A stretch of DNA of 35,056 bases from Candidatus Eremiobacteraceae bacterium. Its GTDB lineage: Bacteria; Vulcanimicrobiota; Vulcanimicrobiia; Eremiobacterales; Eremiobacteraceae. A model generated the notes under the pieces. It did no database searches. It had not been told where the DNA came from and saw nothing but the letters and a program-made list of their open reading frames with translations. The DNA lies in assembly GCA_035314825.1 (NCBI GenBank), contig DATFYX010000076.1, positions 1-35,056 of the forward strand, given 5' to 3'. Shown piece by piece: positions 1-7,663 of the stretch (its first letter is position 1; every line of letters starts with the position of its first letter). The translations under genes and the position numbers were made by a program.

Positions 1-141
1 GCGCCGCAGCGCGACGGTGACGAGCTGCGTGCGGGCCGCGGCGAGCGCGTCGGCCATGACCTCCGGGCTGCCGAACTTGCCGGTGCCGACGATGAGGCGC
101 GATTCGAACGCGCGGCCCCCGAGCGCAAGGTGGTCGGTCAA
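1..141 (-). CDS. thiG: Thiazole synthase ThiG, N-terminal 47 residues (runs off the window)
   Basis: Reading the minus strand from a TTG at 141 gives an open frame to the window edge. It begins [12 protein letters not shown] and continues [20 protein letters not shown], then [10 protein letters not shown]. This matches the N-terminus of ThiG (Ser/Phe-rich start, GTGKF motif, QLVT-A--R), which makes the thiazole phosphate ring of thiamine from deoxyxylulose phosphate, dehydroglycine and ThiS thiocarboxylate. The catalytic lysine lies outside the window. The TTG start is supported by a GGAG about 8 nt upstream; an in-frame GTG at 156 is the alternative. The neighbouring gene is divergent, so this is probably the first visible gene of a leftward thi segment. 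Only a fragment is seen, but the motif match is good. Confidence 0.78.
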   Translation of the reverse strand, partial: MTDHLALGGRAFESRLIVGTGKFGSPEVMADALAAARTQLVTVALRR

Positions 142-282
142 AGTGTCACTCCGCACATGGTTTGAGAGCCTTTCCATTCTGCGGGATGTCCGGCGATTCC
201 CCGCGCGGCGCTCGAACGAAGGTTAAGCGACCCGCCGCTCGAAGGCCACGCTCTCGGTTTCTCACTCGTCTGAGGAGGTCCC

Positions 283-1077
283 ATGGCTACAGCTCAGATC
301 GACGTCGTCAAGGAGTTGCAAGACTCTTTTCAGCTCCTGATCAAGAATTGGATGCTGGCCCTTCCCACGGCGATCGCTGCGCTCTTGGGGTCGGTGCTGC
401 GCTTCATGATTTTCGGTGCGCTTGCGGCCGGCGCTCTGAGCAGCGGGGTCCTCGGCAGCACGGGGAACCAGGGAGCCATGACCGCGGCGATGGCCGTGCT
501 GGCCTCCGTGGGGCTCATCGGACTGATCGGCGGTATCGTGCTGGCCCTGATCGGGCTTGTGGCGCAAGCCACCGTTGTGTACGGCGCAACCGACATCTGG
601 GCGGGCAGGCCCTTGGATCTCAGCTCCGCTCTGTCGCGAGGTTTTGCGAAACTGCCTCAGATGATCGTGGGCCTTATCTTGATCGTCCTCCTCGCGATCA
701 TACCGTGTATCCTCGTCTTCCTCTTCATCGGCGTGTTCCTCTTGCTCGCGCTTGGCTTCTTCGTGATGTACTGGGTGCCCGGCGTCGTGATCGGCAACAA
801 GAGCGGCATGGAGGCGATCGGCGACTCGTTCAATCTCGCCAAGAACAACTTTGGGCCGAGCGCCTTGGCGTTTTTGGGCATCTTCGTCGTGGTCCTCGTC
901 GGCGGCTTCGTCGACATGCTGTTCAGTCATATCATCGGGCTCAACTTCCTCGTGAGCTTCGTCGTGGGCGGCTTTATCTACGCGTTTGCGGCGATCGTCG
1001 TCGTTCGGATGTACGAGCTGCTGACGCGCAGCGCCAGCCTTGCGCCCGCTGCGACACCCCCGGCCCCGACCGCATAG
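283..1077 (+). CDS. Polytopic membrane protein, function unknown
   Basis: The 264-residue protein has a short amphipathic N-terminus and then about six hydrophobic helices: roughly residues 25-50, 65-95, 125-150, 150-170, 195-220 and 222-245. A Pro/Ala-rich tail ends the chain. The layout of paired helices separated by a soluble loop with a conserved-looking GNKSGMEAIGDSFNLAKNNF segment (about 171-190) resembles the broad family of bacterial membrane proteins related to the glycerophosphodiester-phosphodiesterase membrane domain (DUF7544/DUF4013-like). That link is by general appearance only. The start is well supported by an AGGAGG at 273-278, five bases before ATG. It stands alone between divergent thiG and a convergent LolA-like gene, with a hairpin terminator just after the stop. 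Confidence 0.85.
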   Translation: MATAQIDVVKELQDSFQLLIKNWMLALPTAIAALLGSVLRFMIFGALAAGALSSGVLGSTGNQGAMTAAMAVLASVGLIGLIGGIVLALIGLVAQATVVYGATDIWAGRPLDLSSALSRGFAKLPQMIVGLILIVLLAIIPCILVFLFIGVFLLLALGFFVMYWVPGVVIGNKSGMEAIGDSFNLAKNNFGPSALAFLGIFVVVLVGGFVDMLFSHIIGLNFLVSFVVGGFIYAFAAIVVVRMYELLTRSASLAPAATPPAPTA

Positions 1078-1102
1078 CCCACAAGAGATCCGACTCAAAC
1101 GC

Positions 1103-1128
1103 AAGGGGCCGGCAGATGCCGGCCCCTT
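1103..1128. terminator. GC-rich hairpin between convergent genes
   Basis: An 11-bp perfect stem (AAGGGGCCGGC / GCCGGCCCCTT) closes an AGAT loop in the 70-bp gap between two convergent genes. It is followed on the plus strand by TTCGCTTTC rather than a clean T run. It could terminate both transcripts. Without a strong U tract the intrinsic-terminator call is moderate. Confidence 0.6.
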
Positions 1129-1147
1129 CGCTTTCACTGCGCCGCCG

Positions 1148-1792
1148 CTATTGCGGCTCCTTGAACACCGAATCCGGGATCGGCACGTTGATGTCGTACG
1201 AATCGTAATCGGCGGCCACGTGCGCTTTGTATTTGGGGAAACTGAAGTCCGCCTCTTGGTGGCTGGGCAACACGTAGGTCCCGCTCGTCTCGTTGAACTG
1301 CGCGACGTTGATGCTCGAGCCGTCCTTGTAGATCCACTGCTGGATGACGATGCCGTAGGTCGAGGTGTCGACGGTGATGTCGGCGTGGTCGAGGCTGCCG
1401 CCGTTGCGCGGCGTCAGGCGCAAGGTGACGTTGCCGTTGTCAGACGGTTCACCCGGCTGCGGCGGCTCGAGCGTCACTATGTACGTCTTCGGCCACGTCG
1501 CGGGCGTCCCGGTCGACGCATAGAAGTTCTGGAACTGCTTGGCTAGACTAGGTACCGAATCGAAGACGATCTGCATCTTGTCCGGCTGCTTATAGTAGTA
1601 GGTAGCGTTGAGCACGAGCGGCAGGCTCAAGAACGAGTGCACCTTCGCGTCGAAATGGATGCGCACCGTATAGGTCTTCACCGACGCATTGACGGCGGTC
1701 ATCTTGCGCAGGATCGCAGCCGCGCCGTGCTGGCCGTGGGGCTGCCCCGTCTGTAGCGCGACCGCCGCCGCCAGCGGCACGAGCAGCATCAC
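1148..1792 (-). CDS. Secreted LolA-like (outer-membrane lipoprotein-sorting fold) protein
   Basis: The 214-residue protein starts with a typical signal peptide (MMLLVPLAAAVALQ, then a probable cleavage around residue 15-20). The mature part alternates short beta strands with motifs such as TYTVRIHFDAKVHS, NATYYYKQPDKMQIVFDSVP and an AEFSFPKYK-like end, a pattern of LolA/LolB-type half-barrels (DUF-type outer membrane lipoprotein-sorting proteins). In such proteins the half-barrel binds lipid or lipoprotein acyl chains in the periplasm. The assignment is at fold level only. Its ATG overlaps the TGA of the upstream ferredoxin-NADP reductase by the ATGA arrangement, so the two are translationally coupled. 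No functional link between the two is obvious. Confidence 0.65.
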   Translation of the reverse strand: MMLLVPLAAAVALQTGQPHGQHGAAAILRKMTAVNASVKTYTVRIHFDAKVHSFLSLPLVLNATYYYKQPDKMQIVFDSVPSLAKQFQNFYASTGTPATWPKTYIVTLEPPQPGEPSDNGNVTLRLTPRNGGSLDHADITVDTSTYGIVIQQWIYKDGSSINVAQFNETSGTYVLPSHQEADFSFPKYKAHVAADYDSYDINVPIPDSVFKEPQ

Positions 1793-2802
1793 GGCTGCGC
1801 GCCGACCTTGGCTGAAATCGGCAGCGTCAGGTTGCTCGAGTGCACCGGCTGCACTTTCTGGCTCGGATCCATGTAGTTCATCGCCTGGTTGACGGCGATC
1901 GCCGCCTCCGACGTGCCGCAGGCGATGAGCTTGAGCTTGCCCGGGTGCGCGACGACGTCGCCGGCGGCATAGATGCCCTTCACGCTGGTCTCTTGCGTGG
2001 CCGTGTCCACTTTGATGCCGTTGCCGTCAAGCTCGATGCCCCACTTCTTCACCTCGCCAAGATCGGAGACGAACCCGAGCGCGCACAGCACCGCGTCGCA
2101 GCGGACTTCGATCTCCTCTTTGGTCTTGGTCTGCACGACGATCACGCTCTCGACCATCGCGCCGCCGCGCACTTCCTTGATCTCGTGATCGGGCTGATAG
2201 ATCACCGCGCGCGACGCGCGCAGCTGCTCGACCGTGTGCGGATGCGCGCGAAAGGGCGAGCGGTGGACCAGCGTGACCTGCGCGGCTTTGGGCGCGATCG
2301 CGAGCGCGTAGTCGACCGCCGAGTCGCCGCCGCCGACGATGACCACTCGTTTGCCCGTGAACTCGTCGAAGCTGCGCGCGTAATAGTACAGCCCTTTGTC
2401 CTCGAACGCTTCGGCGCTTGGCGCCGCCAGTTTGCGCGGCTTGAACGCGCCGATGCCCGACGCCAGGATCACCGTGCGGCTGCTATGTTCGGCCTTGTCG
2501 GTGACGATCTTGATGGTGTTGTCGGACAGACGCTCGATATGGGTGACGCGCTCTTCCATGCACTTGGCATGCGGCCATTGGAACGCTTGCTCGACGCACG
2601 CGTCGACCAGCGCCTGCCCGGTGATCGCCGGGATGCCCGGCATGTCGTAGATGTACTTCTCAGGATACAGCGCGTACAGCTGGCCGCCCATCTCGGGCAG
2701 CGCGTCGATGACTTTGGCCTTGGCGCCGCGCATACCGGCATAGAACAGCGCGAACAGCCCGCTGGGACCAGCACCGATGACGGTGATGTCGTAGAGTTCC
2801 AC
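1789..2802 (-). CDS. Ferredoxin--NADP(+) reductase, thioredoxin-reductase-like type
   Basis: The 337-residue flavoprotein transfers electrons between NADPH and ferredoxin or flavodoxin. Visible motifs are the N-terminal FAD dinucleotide fold (VIGAGPSGLFALFYAG), the NADPH-binding GGGDSAVDYAL near the middle, and the C-terminal FAD motif AAGDVVAHPGKLKLIACGTSEAA. There is no CxxC redox pair after the NADPH fold, which separates it from true thioredoxin reductase and fits the YumC-type FNR family. I chose the GTG at 2802 (VELYDITVIGAG) because this is the usual family start. The open frame extends to 3069 but would then overlap the divergent aldolase gene. The SD at this start is weak; an AAAGGAG lies about 21 nt upstream. 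It is followed by the coupled LolA-like gene. Confidence 0.88.
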   Translation of the reverse strand: MELYDITVIGAGPSGLFALFYAGMRGAKAKVIDALPEMGGQLYALYPEKYIYDMPGIPAITGQALVDACVEQAFQWPHAKCMEERVTHIERLSDNTIKIVTDKAEHSSRTVILASGIGAFKPRKLAAPSAEAFEDKGLYYYARSFDEFTGKRVVIVGGGDSAVDYALAIAPKAAQVTLVHRSPFRAHPHTVEQLRASRAVIYQPDHEIKEVRGGAMVESVIVVQTKTKEEIEVRCDAVLCALGFVSDLGEVKKWGIELDGNGIKVDTATQETSVKGIYAAGDVVAHPGKLKLIACGTSEAAIAVNQAMNYMDPSQKVQPVHSSNLTLPISAKVGAQP

Positions 2803-2902
2803 CCCGCGTAGCTTTGACGCGACGTGCTCCTTTCTTCTTGCGCGCCGCAGGCGCGGGCCGACGGCGGTCGAAATCAAGCCATCTTCGAATGGAGGCTGCA
2901 CG

Positions 2903-3808
2903 ATGTTGACCAAGGTCCGGCGCCCGACGATCGACGACCTCGCGCTTTCCCCCGGCAAGCGCGCGCGGCTGTACCGTATGCTGTACGAGTACGGCCCCGC
3001 CAACGGCACGCTGTTGTTCTTGCCCATCGACCAGGGCATCGAGCACGGTCCGGTCGATTTCTTCGACAACCCGGACAGCCTCGACCAGGACTACATCTTC
3101 AGGCTCGCGATCGAGGGCAAGTACTCGGGCGTCGCCTGCCACGTCGGGCTGGCCGAGAAATACTTCGGGCCGTATGCCGGCAAAGTGCCGCTGCTGCTCA
3201 AGGTCAACGGCAAGACCAACGTTCCAGCCGATGACGAGCCGTTCTCCCCGATGACGTCGAGCGTCGAAGATGCGGTGCGCCTCGGGGCGGATGCGGTCGG
3301 CTATACGCTCTACGTGGGCAGCCCGCGCCAGGCCGAGGACATCGCCCAGCTCGACGGCGTGCGCCGCGAATGCGAGCGCTACGGCATGCCGCTGGTCGTC
3401 TGGTCGTACCCGCGCGGCAAGGCCATCAAGGAAAAGGGCGGTCAGGATTCGCTGTACGCGATCGATTACGCGGCGCGCATGGCCTGCGAACTCGGTGCGG
3501 ACGTCGTCAAACTCAACGAGCCCAAGGTCGGCGAGAATCTCGACAAGCAGCCCAAGCCGTACAACACGCTGAGCCTGTCAGAGGAAGAGGGCATCCGCAA
3601 GGTGGTCAAGTCCGCCGGCCGGACGCTCGTGCTGCTCTCCGGCGGCAGTAAGATGGGCGACGACGACCTGCTGCACAAAGCGCGCATCGCGATGGATGCC
3701 GGCGTCACCGGACTCATCTTCGGGCGCAACCTGTGGCAGCGCAAGTGGGACGATTCGCTCGCGATCACGTCGCGCATCCACAAGATGCTGGAGGCCTACG
3801 GGACCTAG
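2903..3808 (+). CDS. fbaB: Class I fructose-bisphosphate aldolase, archaeal/DhnA type
   Basis: The 301-residue enzyme cleaves fructose 1,6-bisphosphate to dihydroxyacetone phosphate and glyceraldehyde 3-phosphate through a lysine Schiff base. DeoC/FbaB-family signatures are LFLPIDQGIEHGP near the N-terminus, ADAVGYTLYVGS, WSYPRGKAIKEKGG, the probable Schiff-base strand ADVVKLNEPKVGEN, and phosphate-binding VLLSGGSKMGDDDLL and VTGLIFGRNLWQR. Length matches the family. ATG at 2903 has a GGAGG-like SD eight to nine bases upstream. It is divergent from the ferredoxin-NADP reductase, with about 100 bp between them for both promoters, and ends 10 bp from the convergent YciI gene. Confidence 0.93.
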   Translation: MLTKVRRPTIDDLALSPGKRARLYRMLYEYGPANGTLLFLPIDQGIEHGPVDFFDNPDSLDQDYIFRLAIEGKYSGVACHVGLAEKYFGPYAGKVPLLLKVNGKTNVPADDEPFSPMTSSVEDAVRLGADAVGYTLYVGSPRQAEDIAQLDGVRRECERYGMPLVVWSYPRGKAIKEKGGQDSLYAIDYAARMACELGADVVKLNEPKVGENLDKQPKPYNTLSLSEEEGIRKVVKSAGRTLVLLSGGSKMGDDDLLHKARIAMDAGVTGLIFGRNLWQRKWDDSLAITSRIHKMLEAYGT

Positions 3809-3818
3809 CGTCTCGAGA

Positions 3819-4085
3819 TCAGTGCCTCTCGGTCGTGCTCTTCCATCCGCGCACGGTCATCTTCAGTTTCGCGTCAGCCTGATACGGATCGCGCGCGACA
3901 AACGCCACGGCGGCGGCCTCATCCGGCATCTCGATGATGTACATTCCGCCCTTGCCGTCGGCGAACGGACCTGACTCGACCACGCTGCCCGCTTTGCGCC
4001 CGTCTGCCAGGAACGCGCGGTGCGCCTCGAGCACGCGGTTGCGCGCTTCCATATCCGTGTAGTCGATCAGGACGACGTATCGCAT
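3819..4085 (-). CDS. YciI family (YCII-related) protein
   Basis: This 88-residue protein has the ferredoxin-like alpha/beta pattern of YCII proteins: [26 protein letters not shown], then GSVVESGPFADGKGGMYIIEM, then DPYQADAKL and a closing beta strand. The family includes small dehalogenase-like or monooxygenase-fold proteins, mostly of unproven function. The early His of the family (AHRAFL) and the GPF segment are both present. The start overlaps the end of the Clp-like gene by 19 nt, and a GGAG inside that gene lies 8 nt before the ATG, so it is the last gene of the iscX-to-yciI operon. Confidence 0.85.
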   Translation of the reverse strand: MRYVVLIDYTDMEARNRVLEAHRAFLADGRKAGSVVESGPFADGKGGMYIIEMPDEAAAVAFVARDPYQADAKLKMTVRGWKSTTERH

Positions 4086-6070
4086 GGCTGCAGCTCCAAT
4101 TCCCCGCGCGGCGCGACATCGATGCGCACGCTCTGGCCGCGCACGAACGTGCCGGCCAAGACCGCTTTCGCCAACGGCGCGCTCAAACGGCGCTCGATCA
4201 CGCGCCGGATGAGCCGGGCGCCCTGGCGCTGATCGTCCGCTTCGGCGGCGATCGCGTCTAACGCTGCGTCCGACACCTGCACGGCGATGCCCTGCTCGGC
4301 CGCGGCGGCCGCGACGTTGGCGACCTGGCGCGCGGCGATGGCGCGGATGTCTTCGCGGCCCAGTCGGTGGAAGACGACCGCATCGTCCAGCCGGTTGATC
4401 AGTTCGTGCGAGAACTGCGCGCCGAGCTGCGCGAAGTCGCCTCCGGCGGGCGCGTTGGCGGTCAGGATGATGAGCGCGTTGCGGAAATCCACCGCGCGTG
4501 AGTTCGAATCGGTCAAGCGGCCGTCGTCGAGCAGCTGCAGCAGCAGGTCGAGCACCTCAGGATGCGCGCGGTCGACGTCGTCGAACAGCACGACGCTGTA
4601 CGGACGCCGGCGCACGGCTTCGGTCAGCTCGCCGGCGCGCTCGTGGCCGGCATAGCCGCGCGGCGCACCGACGAGCCGCGTCGCGGATTGGGCTTGCGAG
4701 AACTCGGACATGTCGTAGCGCAGCAGCGCCTCGTCGCTGCCGAACAGCGCCGCGGCAGTAGCGCGGGCCAGCTCCGTCTTGCCGACGCCGCTCGGCCCGA
4801 TGAACAGCAGCGCGCCCATCGGCCCGCGATGCTCTTTCATGCCGGCGCGCCCGCGGCGCACGCTTTCTGCCACGGCGCGCACCGCTTCGTCTTGGCCGAC
4901 GACGCGCTCGCGCAGCAACGCTTCGAAATTGAGCAGCCGCGCCGCCTCGCTGCCGGCGACCGCCTCGACCGGAATGCCGGTCCAGCCGGCGACGACCCGC
5001 GCGACATCTTCGGGCCCCACGTCCGTTCCGCCGCGCAGCGAGACGAGCGCCGAGGCCTCGTCGAGCACGTCGAACGCCTTGTCCGGGAGGTTGCGGTCGC
5101 TGATGTAGCGGGCCGAGAGCGTGACCGCCGCGGCAAGCGTGGCGTCTGCGATCTTCACGCCGTGGTGGCGCTCGTAGCGCGAGCGCGTGCCGCGCAGCAT
5201 CTGCAGGGCGTTGTCCGGCGACGGCTCCTCGATGACTACCGGCGCGAAGCGCCGCTCAAGCGCCTCGTCGCTCTCGATGTAGCGCCGGTACTCGTCGAAC
5301 GTCGTCGCGCCGATGCAGCGGATCTCGCCGCGCGCCAGAGCGGGCTTGAGCATGTTGGCGGCGTCGACGGTCGAGCCTTCGGCGCTGCCGGCGCCGACGA
5401 TGGTGTGCAGCTCATCGATGAACACGATGACGTCGTTGGCGCGCGAGAGCTCCTCTAACATGCGGTGCAGTCGGGCCTCGAACTCGCCGCGATACTTGGT
5501 GCCCGCCACGACGCCCGCCAGCGTCAACGCGAGGATGCGCTTGCCTTGCAGCGTCCGCGGCACGTCACCGCGCACGATGCGTTGGGCCAGTCCTTCCACG
5601 ATCGCGGTCTTGCCGACGCCCGCGTCGCCGATGAGCACCGGGTTGTTCTTGGTGCGCCGCGCGAGAATGCGCACGATGCGGTCGATCTCGACGTCGCGCC
5701 CCACCACAGGATCGAGCCGTCCCTCGAGCGCCTGCCGGCTCAAGTCGCGCGAGAACGAGTTGAGCGTCGGCGTCCGGCCGTAATTCGGGAAGCCCGCCGT
5801 CCGGGGCGGCGGCGGTGAAGCCGGCGTGACCGGCGACCCGATGTCGTCGCGCCTGCTGCGCTGGAGCTGCTCGCCGATCACCGCTGCGCCGACGCCAAGC
5901 GCCAACGCGGCCAGCGCGGCGCCGCCCATCCATTGCAGATTGGTCGCGGCTTGCGCGGCCATGCACTGCGAGCACAGGCTGGTCACCGCGACGCGGCCGG
6001 ACTTGAACGTCGGCGTCACGCCGGTCGCCGGCTGCTTGCCGCAGCGTTCGCACATCTTCAACGCGCTCAC
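4067..6070 (-). CDS. Membrane-anchored, zinc-finger ClpE-like AAA+ ATPase lacking N and M domains
   Basis: The 667-residue protein has two AAA+ modules of the Clp/Hsp100 type. Order: a CxxC...CxxC finger (C7, C10, C33, C36) like that of ClpE/McsA; a hydrophobic stretch at about 48-66; a Pro-rich linker; D1 with Walker A GDAGVGKT (148-155), pore loop GTKYRGEF and Walker B FIDE (217-220); D2 with Walker A GPSGVGKT (425-432), pore loop GYAG (472-475) and Walker B VVLFDD (493-498). The Clp N domain and the coiled-coil M domain are missing: D1 runs directly from [12 protein letters not shown] into AGWTGIPV. The D2 Walker B glutamate is Asp498. No IGF/IGL ClpP-docking loop is visible. The arginine finger (INRLDD) is kept. 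ATG overlaps the Nudix stop (ATGA). It is probably an unfoldase or disaggregase at the membrane; its protease partner, if any, is unknown. Confidence 0.88.
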   Translation of the reverse strand: MSALKMCERCGKQPATGVTPTFKSGRVAVTSLCSQCMAAQAATNLQWMGGAALAALALGVGAAVIGEQLQRSRRDDIGSPVTPASPPPPRTAGFPNYGRTPTLNSFSRDLSRQALEGRLDPVVGRDVEIDRIVRILARRTKNNPVLIGDAGVGKTAIVEGLAQRIVRGDVPRTLQGKRILALTLAGVVAGTKYRGEFEARLHRMLEELSRANDVIVFIDELHTIVGAGSAEGSTVDAANMLKPALARGEIRCIGATTFDEYRRYIESDEALERRFAPVVIEEPSPDNALQMLRGTRSRYERHHGVKIADATLAAAVTLSARYISDRNLPDKAFDVLDEASALVSLRGGTDVGPEDVARVVAGWTGIPVEAVAGSEAARLLNFEALLRERVVGQDEAVRAVAESVRRGRAGMKEHRGPMGALLFIGPSGVGKTELARATAAALFGSDEALLRYDMSEFSQAQSATRLVGAPRGYAGHERAGELTEAVRRRPYSVVLFDDVDRAHPEVLDLLLQLLDDGRLTDSNSRAVDFRNALIILTANAPAGGDFAQLGAQFSHELINRLDDAVVFHRLGREDIRAIAARQVANVAAAAAEQGIAVQVSDAALDAIAAEADDQRQGARLIRRVIERRLSAPLAKAVLAGTFVRGQSVRIDVAPRGELELQPCDTSS

Positions 6071-6651
6071 TCGATCACCGCCTCTTCAGACCACACGCTC
6101 AACAAGTTGTGCACGATGCGCCCGGTGGCGCCCCAGATGCGCCCGCCCGCGACAGGATAATAGTAGATCTCGCGCCTCACCCCGCGCCACTCCCGCCATT
6201 CGACGCCTTCCGCACCGGGCTTGGTGAGGTCGCGCAGCGCGACGATCACCGGACGTGCGACCTCCGAGGGGTCCGGCACGAGCGTCGGCAGCGCCTCCAG
6301 ATGGCCGACGACCGGCGTGATGACGTAGTTCGACACAGTCGTATGCACGTCGTCGAGCAGCCCCAGCACCTCGACCGCGTCTCGCTGCAAACCGAGCTCC
6401 TCGTGCGCCTCGCGCAGCGCCGCATCGACGACGTCTGCATCGTGCGGCTCGATCGAGCCGCCCGGGAAGCAGATCTCGCCCTTATGCTCCATGACCTCGT
6501 TCGACCGCTCGAAGCAGATGAGGCAGAGCTCCTCGCCGTCCGCCACCAGCGGCACCAGCACGGCGGCCGCACGCGTGCCCGGCTCGCGCAGCCGCTGCGA
6601 CGCGCGCGCCGCGAGCCGCTCGCGCAGCGCGTGGATCGTTCCGGTGCCCAT
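6067..6651 (-). CDS. Nudix hydrolase, CoA-pyrophosphatase (NudL-like) type
   Basis: The 194-residue protein carries a Nudix box spread over residues about 78-102: GGSIEPHD, then ALREAHEELGL, giving the REXXEE core. Just before it is LICFERSNEVMEHKGEICFPGG, the H-x-G-x-(I/V)-x-FPGG arrangement typical of coenzyme A diphosphatases, which split CoA into phosphopantetheine and 3',5'-ADP. The C-terminal part has the family-like WGATGRIVHNLL. I took the ATG at 6651; the open frame extends further but would overlap the upstream LON-domain gene. The stop overlaps the start of the Clp-like gene. Substrate is inferred from the motif only. Confidence 0.87.
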   Translation of the reverse strand: MGTGTIHALRERLAARASQRLREPGTRAAAVLVPLVADGEELCLICFERSNEVMEHKGEICFPGGSIEPHDADVVDAALREAHEELGLQRDAVEVLGLLDDVHTTVSNYVITPVVGHLEALPTLVPDPSEVARPVIVALRDLTKPGAEGVEWREWRGVRREIYYYPVAGGRIWGATGRIVHNLLSVWSEEAVIE

Positions 6652-6665
6652 ACTGCTGTGCGTCT

Positions 6666-7346
6666 TCAGTTTTCCGAAAAGCGGACGTTGAACGGCGCGG
6701 TCTCGGGCGAGGGCTCGTCGACGCGCACGCCCTCGGCGGCGAGCGCGCGCAAACGCTCGGTCTCGCTGTCCAGCAGCACCATCTCTGCGCGCAAGCGGTC
6801 GATCGAGGTCGCCGCTTCGAGCAACTGCTGCTTGACCGTTCCCTCCACTTGGAGCGCGTCGGCGATCAGGTACGACGATGCGGTGATGTCCTCGGGCATG
6901 TGCAGGCTGTCGAGATCCCGTCCGAAGAGCGCCAGCAGCGCTTGCAGGTAGTCCGTGAAGCGCTCGGCCGCGATGGCCTGGAGCGTGGCTGCGGCGCCCG
7001 CGCCGATGGGTTCTTCCAGATAGGATACCTCGGCGGTCCAAAAAGGTTTCTTGCTCACCAAACGCTCGACCCTGAAACGCCGCTCGCCGCGCGTGACGAT
7101 GTGCAGCCGGCCCTGCGGCAGCGGCGTCACTTCGGCGATGTGCGCGGTGGTGCCGATGTCGACCGGATCGAGCTCGTCGCCGAGCTCGGCGCCGCGCCGG
7201 TCGAGCAGCACGCCGAACGGATCGCCGGACTCGATGCAGCCCCCGATCATCTCTTTGTAGCGGTCTTCGAAGATGTGGAGCCGGAGCGCGGCGCCCGGCA
7301 CGAGCACGGTGCGCAGGGGGAACAGGCCGATGCGCGTGGTCGCCAC
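6666..7346 (-). CDS. LON N-terminal (substrate-binding) domain protein
   Basis: The 226-residue protein begins RIGLFPLRTVLVPGAALRLHIFEDRYKEMI, the hallmark of the LON substrate-binding domain (FPL..V.FPG..L.L.IFE.RY). It continues with the beta-rich part (TTAHIAEVTPLPQGRLHIVTRGERRFRV) and an alpha-helical C-terminus (about 120-205). There is no AAA+ or Ser/Lys protease domain, so it belongs to the stand-alone family similar to YcaP/Slr-type proteins, whose function is not settled. It starts one base after the iscX stop and is followed 14 bp later by the Nudix gene. An inferred role near the Clp-like ATPase (substrate binding) rests only on the shared operon. Confidence 0.88.
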   Translation of the reverse strand: MATTRIGLFPLRTVLVPGAALRLHIFEDRYKEMIGGCIESGDPFGVLLDRRGAELGDELDPVDIGTTAHIAEVTPLPQGRLHIVTRGERRFRVERLVSKKPFWTAEVSYLEEPIGAGAAATLQAIAAERFTDYLQALLALFGRDLDSLHMPEDITASSYLIADALQVEGTVKQQLLEAATSIDRLRAEMVLLDSETERLRALAAEGVRVDEPSPETAPFNVRFSEN

Positions 7347-7556
7347 TTAGGCCTTTTGGGCGAACTCCTCGCGCCAAGCGGCGGCGATGCGCTCGAGCGT
7401 GCCCTCGTCGACGCGTTCGGGATCGTCCTCGAAATCGTCGAGGTCGGTCACCAATTGGAGCAGTTCGGGCATCGCGACTTGATCGGGATTTTCATCCGGA
7501 TGCGCCTGCGCGAGCTCGAATCCGATGTCTTCGACATCCTGCCACGTAAGGCCCAT
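7347..7556 (-). CDS. iscX: IscX-like Fe-S assembly protein
   Basis: The 69-residue acidic protein aligns by eye with E. coli IscX (66 aa) along its whole length: MGLTWQDVEDIGFELAQAHPDENPDQVAM, then LVTDLDDFEDDPERVDEGTLERI, then AAWREEF. IscX binds IscS and iron and modulates Fe-S cluster assembly. The ATG at 7556 has a strong AGGAGGGG SD. There are no other isc genes nearby; instead it leads an operon with the LON-domain, Nudix, Clp-like and YciI genes. The next gene starts directly after its stop. Confidence 0.87.
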   Translation of the reverse strand: MGLTWQDVEDIGFELAQAHPDENPDQVAMPELLQLVTDLDDFEDDPERVDEGTLERIAAAWREEFAQKA

Positions 7557-7624
7557 CAGCGATCACTCCCCTCCTGCGGACCCGTCACGTTGTCCGCGTC
7601 GCCCCCCATACCCTCTCTCTGTAG

Positions 7625-7644
7625 CGGTCGAATTCATTCGACCG
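7625..7644. repeat. 20-bp palindromic repeat, copy 1 (CGGTCGAATTCATTCGACCG)
   Basis: Nine-base arms flank a two-base centre (TC). The copy is preceded by TAG and followed by TC, as in other copies. It lies in the 107-bp gap between fabI and iscX, both on the minus strand, so it is downstream of one gene and upstream of the next. A weaker second dyad (about 7643-7662) follows directly and may be a decayed copy. Confidence 0.85.
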
Positions 7645-7663
7645 TCGATTTTAATCGGCCGTT

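Noticed and set aside
2865-2892. GGTCGAAA and TTCGAATGG near the aldolase start, looking like repeat arms
   Set aside because: The arms do not form the nine-base dyad and the spacing differs from all true copies.
2803-3069. N-terminal extension of the ferredoxin-NADP reductase frame to 3069
   Set aside because: It overlaps the start of the divergent aldolase gene and adds residues unlike the family; the protein naturally begins near VELYDITVIGAG.
7643-7662. Possible second, degenerate palindrome next to repeat copy 1
   Set aside because: Only the inner part (CGATT/AATCG) pairs well, so it was mentioned but not counted as a copy.
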